Source: Streptococcus henryi DSM 19005
GTDB taxonomy: Bacteria > Bacillota > Bacilli > Lactobacillales > Streptococcaceae
Reading direction: 5' to 3'
NCBI RefSeq assembly: GCF_000376985.1
Contig: NZ_AQYA01000028.1
Coordinates: 1-64,000 of the forward strand
DNA: 64,000 nt
In this document: positions 61,215 through 64,000 of the stretch, in pieces
Position numbering within the stretch: position 1 is the first letter of the stretch
Layout: the number at the start of each line of letters is the position of its first letter
Translations under genes and position numbers: made by a program
The notes under the pieces: model-generated
What the model saw: the letters and a program-made list of their open reading frames with translations, nothing else
Database searches by the model: none
What the model was told of the DNA's origin: nothing

Positions 61215-61880
61215 ATGAGTATTAACGACATTTTAAAAAACTCTTTTGTGAGTTCATATACCGGGGCGGATTTATGGAAAATTCTGTTATCAATGATAAT
61301 TTCAATTATATTAGGGGCTGTAATCTATCTTATTTATCGCCAATTTTTTTCCGGTGTGGTTTATTCACGTAGTTTTGCAGTTACATTAGTTGGTATGACA
61401 ATATTAACATGTATGGTAACCTTAGCAATTAGTACTAATATCGTTATATCACTTGGTATGGTTGGTGCCTTATCCATTGTTCGATATCGTACAGCAATAA
61501 AAGATCCGATGGATCTCTTGTATATTTTTTGGGCAATTACAACGGGTATTACAGTTGGTGCAGGCATGTACTTATTATCTATGATTTCAGCGATAATTAT
61601 GATAGTACTGTTTTATATTTTTTATAGACATCAACAATTTGGTAAAGTTTACATTGCTGTGATTCATTTTAACCACGACGAAACAGAAGAGAAAATTTTA
61701 CAAGCTTTTGGTAAAATGAAATATTTTTTGAAAGCAAAAACAGCTCGGAAAGGGTTAATCGAGCTAACTGTAGAAGTTTTTTGTAAAGATGAAAACTTAA
61801 GTTTTACAGAAAAAATAAATAATATTGAAGATGTTGAGGACATAACACTCATTCAATATAACGGAGAATATCACGGTTAA
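61215..61880 (+). CDS. DUF4956 membrane protein
   Basis: A 221-residue protein with four to five membrane helices in residues 18-140 and a cytosolic C-terminal domain. GALSIVRYRTAIKDPMDLLYIFWAI is the DUF4956 hallmark. The family often travels with VTC-domain and CotH genes. Function is unknown; a channel or partner for the VTC protein is a guess. The gene is 12 bases after the VTC gene. Confidence 0.85.
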   Translation: MSINDILKNSFVSSYTGADLWKILLSMIISIILGAVIYLIYRQFFSGVVYSRSFAVTLVGMTILTCMVTLAISTNIVISLGMVGALSIVRYRTAIKDPMDLLYIFWAITTGITVGAGMYLLSMISAIIMIVLFYIFYRHQQFGKVYIAVIHFNHDETEEKILQAFGKMKYFLKAKTARKGLIELTVEVFCKDENLSFTEKINNIEDVEDITLIQYNGEYHG

Positions 61881-61906
61881 TTTAAAGAGAGGTAAGGGGG
61901 TAAGTT

Positions 61907-62920
61907 ATGTCAATTTTATTAACAGGTGGAGCAGGATTTATTGGTAGCCATACAGCTGTAGAGCTTATTTCAGCAGGCTATGATATAGTAATTGTAGATA
62001 ATTTCTCAAATAGTTCCAAAGAAGTTTTAAATCGTCTAAAAGTAATCACTGGAAAGAAAATTCATTTTTATAACGGTTCAATCTTAGATAAGGTATTTTT
62101 GAATAATGTTTTTTACGAAAATGATATTGAAGCAGTTATTCATTTTGCAGCATATAAAGCTGTAGGAGAGTCCGTTGAACAACCACTGAAATATTATAGT
62201 AACAATTTAACAGGGACATTAGTTCTACTTGAAGTGATGAGAAATCACCATGTGAATCATATTGTTTTTAGCTCCAGTGCCACAGTCTATGGAATGGATA
62301 ACATTTCTCCTCTAACTGAGAATTTAAAAACTTCTGCGACTAATCCTTATGGTTACACAAAAGTGATGATAGAACAAATTCTAACAGACGTAGCATTCGC
62401 TAATAAAGAAATGTCTGTTACGAATTTGCGATACTTTAATCCGATTGGGGCCCATGAGAGCGGTCTTATTGGAGAAGCTCCAAATGGTACTCCAAACAAC
62501 CTCGTACCCTATATTAGTCAAGTAGCTATAGGAAAATTAAAAGAATTGAGTATTTTCGGTAATGATTACGACACCCCTGACGGCACCGGGGTACGTGATT
62601 ATATACATGTTGTTGATTTAGCAAAAGGGCATGTTGCGGCTCTTAAAAATAATCTAAAAAATACAGGAAGTGCTGTTTTCAACCTAGGAACTGGACATGG
62701 ATATAGCGTCCTAGAGTTGGTTAAAACTTTCGAAGAAGTAAATCATGTTTCTGTTCCATTTGTCATCAAAGATCGAAGAGCTGGTGATATCGCTACTTGC
62801 TATGCTGACTCGAGTAAAGCTAAAGAGGTGCTTGACTGGACCGCTGAAAAAACTTTGCAAGACATGATGAGAGATTCCTGGAGATGGCAAAGCAAAAACC
62901 CCAATGGCTATCAATCATAA
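61907..62920 (+). CDS. galE: UDP-hexose 4-epimerase (GalE family)
   Basis: A 337-residue SDR-extended enzyme. TGGAGFIGSH near residue 6 binds NAD, the catalytic serine is in SSSATVYG, and YGYTK holds the tyrosine and lysine. It interconverts UDP-glucose/UDP-galactose and possibly UDP-GlcNAc/UDP-GalNAc. At the end of a pel operon it most likely supplies UDP-GalNAc, the task of PelX in Pseudomonas. The gap to DUF4956 is 26 bases, with an AGGTAAGGGGG ribosome site. Confidence 0.92.
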   Translation: MSILLTGGAGFIGSHTAVELISAGYDIVIVDNFSNSSKEVLNRLKVITGKKIHFYNGSILDKVFLNNVFYENDIEAVIHFAAYKAVGESVEQPLKYYSNNLTGTLVLLEVMRNHHVNHIVFSSSATVYGMDNISPLTENLKTSATNPYGYTKVMIEQILTDVAFANKEMSVTNLRYFNPIGAHESGLIGEAPNGTPNNLVPYISQVAIGKLKELSIFGNDYDTPDGTGVRDYIHVVDLAKGHVAALKNNLKNTGSAVFNLGTGHGYSVLELVKTFEEVNHVSVPFVIKDRRAGDIATCYADSSKAKEVLDWTAEKTLQDMMRDSWRWQSKNPNGYQS

Positions 62921-63117
62921 TCTTATCAAAAAATCAATCATTATCTTTTTTCTAATAAATGACTTAATAATTCTTGAGGTAGCTGAAAAGTTACTTCAAT
63001 TATTTTAAGGGCTGAATCGAAGTAAAATATAGCCATCTCTAAGTCTATAAAACAGAAGATTGAAATTGGTAAAAGTGCTGAAATATTCTCAAGTTTTCTT
63101 TAATAGGTTGAATTGAT

Positions 63118-63250
63118 AAAGAGGCTGGAAAAAACTCAATCTATATTCTTCTTTTGAAAAATAGATACTTTAAAAAGGCATAGAATCAACGTTTGGATAA
63201 CGAAGTTCTATGCCTTTTACTGTATTCTGGAGTTTTTACCCAGCCTCTTT
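63118..63250. repeat. Nested inverted repeat, possible terminator, after galE
   Basis: The outer arms AAAGAGGCTGG-AAAAAACTC (63118-63137) and GAGTTTTTACCCAGCCTCTTT (63230-63250, 21 bases) are nearly complementary. An inner hairpin AAAGGCATAGAA (63174-63185) pairs with TTCTATGCCTTT (63206-63217). No coding capacity. The remainder of the 459-base gap after galE (62921-63379) shows nothing else except the terminator below. Confidence 0.65.
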
Positions 63251-63333
63251 AAAAAAATCTAAAAGAATTCAATAATATGGGAGAGAGAAAGGTTTTTGAA
63301 ACTTTTAACAAAACAAGCTAGTTTGTTAACAAT

Positions 63334-63365
63334 AAAAAACTACTTCCTCAATATGAGGAAGTAGT
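63334..63365 (-). terminator. Terminator of the phosphoglucomutase gene
   Basis: The perfect 12-base stem ACTACTTCCTCA (63339-63350) with TGAGGAAGTAGT (63354-63365), followed on the minus strand by a T run. Confidence 0.85.
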
Positions 63366-63379
63366 AGGAAAGAGTAAGC

Positions 63380-64000
63380 TTATTTCACAAATGCATTGAT
63401 TTCAGCTTCGATGTTTGCAACTTTTTCTTCTGCGACAGCAAGTGTTTCACCAACTGTTGCGATGTAGAATTTGATTTTTGGTTCAGTTCCTGAAGGGCGT
63501 ACTGCAAACCAGCTATCATCAGTCAATGTGTATTTAAGAACGTCAGAAGGTGGTGTTGTCAATTCAGTTGTTGTTCCATCCAGAGCAACAGCTTTTTGCA
63601 AAGCAAAGTCTTCGAAGAGTGCAATGTCAGTCTTGTTGAATTGTTCAGGTGCATTATCACGGAACTTAGTCATGATTGCTTTGATTTGTTCAGCACCGTC
63701 TTTACCTGAAAGTGTAACAGAAATAGTTTTTTCTGCGAAGTAGCCGTATTCTTTGAAGATTTCATCGATACCATCAGCCAGTGTCATGCCACGAGAGCGG
63801 TAGTAGGCAGCAATTTCAGCAACCATAAGGACAGCTTGAATAGCGTCTTTATCACGTACAAATGGTTTGATGAGGTAGCCGAAGCTTTCTTCAAAACCAA
63901 ACATGTAAGTGTGGTTGTGTTTTTCTTCAAATTCTTGAATTTTCTCAGCGATGAATTTGAAACCAGTCAAGACATTGAACATTGTTGCGCCATAACTTTC
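63380..64000 (-). CDS. pgm: Phosphoglucomutase/phosphomannomutase, C-terminal part (runs off the window)
   Basis: The last 206 residues of an alpha-D-phosphohexomutase; the frame is open to the window end and the N-terminus lies beyond. FGFEESFGY is the sugar-binding loop and RPSGTEPKIKFY the C-terminal phosphate-binding loop. The enzyme interconverts glucose-6-phosphate and glucose-1-phosphate, the precursor of UDP-glucose for cell-surface polymers. It is convergent with the pel operon. Confidence 0.93.
   Translation of the reverse strand, partial: ESYGATMFNVLTGFKFIAEKIQEFEEKHNHTYMFGFEESFGYLIKPFVRDKDAIQAVLMVAEIAAYYRSRGMTLADGIDEIFKEYGYFAEKTISVTLSGKDGAEQIKAIMTKFRDNAPEQFNKTDIALFEDFALQKAVALDGTTTELTTPPSDVLKYTLTDDSWFAVRPSGTEPKIKFYIATVGETLAVAEEKVANIEAEINAFVK

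Overview
The window is chromosomal DNA of a low-GC Gram-positive bacterium, almost certainly a Streptococcus. The evidence is the run of streptococcal housekeeping genes (rex, prs, relQ-nadK-rluD-like-pta, tdk-prfA-prmC-sua5-glyA), strong AAGGAG ribosome binding sites, an LPXTG protein with a YSIRK-like signal, and a ComX-type CIN box before radC. The species cannot be fixed from sequence alone; a bovis/equinus- or salivarius-like streptococcus is plausible. No rRNA, tRNA, CRISPR array, prophage or full insertion sequence was seen.

Region 1 (1-11.3 kb) is a carbohydrate-scavenging block. Four paralogous family 1 6-phospho-beta-glucosidases alternate with Cof-type HAD phosphatases, an SGNH esterase, an AEC permease and two histidine phosphatases. 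A third histidine phosphatase is a wreck carrying a nonsense codon and a small MITE-like repeat. No PTS permease is encoded here. CcpA (cre) operators are visible before some of these genes.

Region 2 (11.4-31.5 kb) is mostly core metabolism and stress: a YczE-like membrane protein, an alpha/beta hydrolase, an AI-2E-family permease, a GT8 glycosyltransferase, radC, and the leftward prs-cysteine desulfurase-DUF1831 cluster followed, past a terminator, by rex. Next come the relQ-nadK-rluD-like-pta run, MazG, an SDR, queCDE and guaC. Two RNA leaders stand out. A preQ1-I-like pseudoknot with a terminator precedes queC. A long guaC leader contains three mutually exclusive helices ending in a terminator that includes the guaC ribosome binding site.

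Region 3 (30.5-39.1 kb) is a flavin-based extracellular electron transfer (EET) locus. It holds two ApbE flavin transferases, an EetB-like membrane protein, a type II NADH dehydrogenase with a C-terminal membrane domain, a polyprenyl synthase (DmkB), an FMN-binding lipoprotein (PplA-like), a UbiA prenyltransferase (DmkA) and an EetA-like NusG-domain-II protein. cre sites lie immediately upstream of the promoters of ndh2 and of the lipoprotein gene, suggesting carbon-catabolite control. Together the genes would move electrons from NADH to demethylmenaquinone and on to a surface flavoprotein.

Region 4 (39.2-50.7 kb) holds tdk, prfA, prmC, sua5, glyA, a nucleoid-associated protein, a lysozyme-like protein, a heterodimeric ABC exporter and a vWFA-domain LPXTG surface protein.

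Region 5 (50.8-62.9 kb) is a Gram-positive Pel exopolysaccharide operon: pelD, pelE, pelA-type deacetylase, pelF and pelG. It continues without a break into a CotH-family protein, a VTC-domain protein, a DUF4956 membrane protein and a GalE-type epimerase. PelD has an unusual degenerate SDR-like N-terminal domain and no visible c-di-GMP I-site. The triad CotH-VTC-DUF4956 is the most likely undescribed element of the window. A truncated phosphoglucomutase gene enters from the right end.
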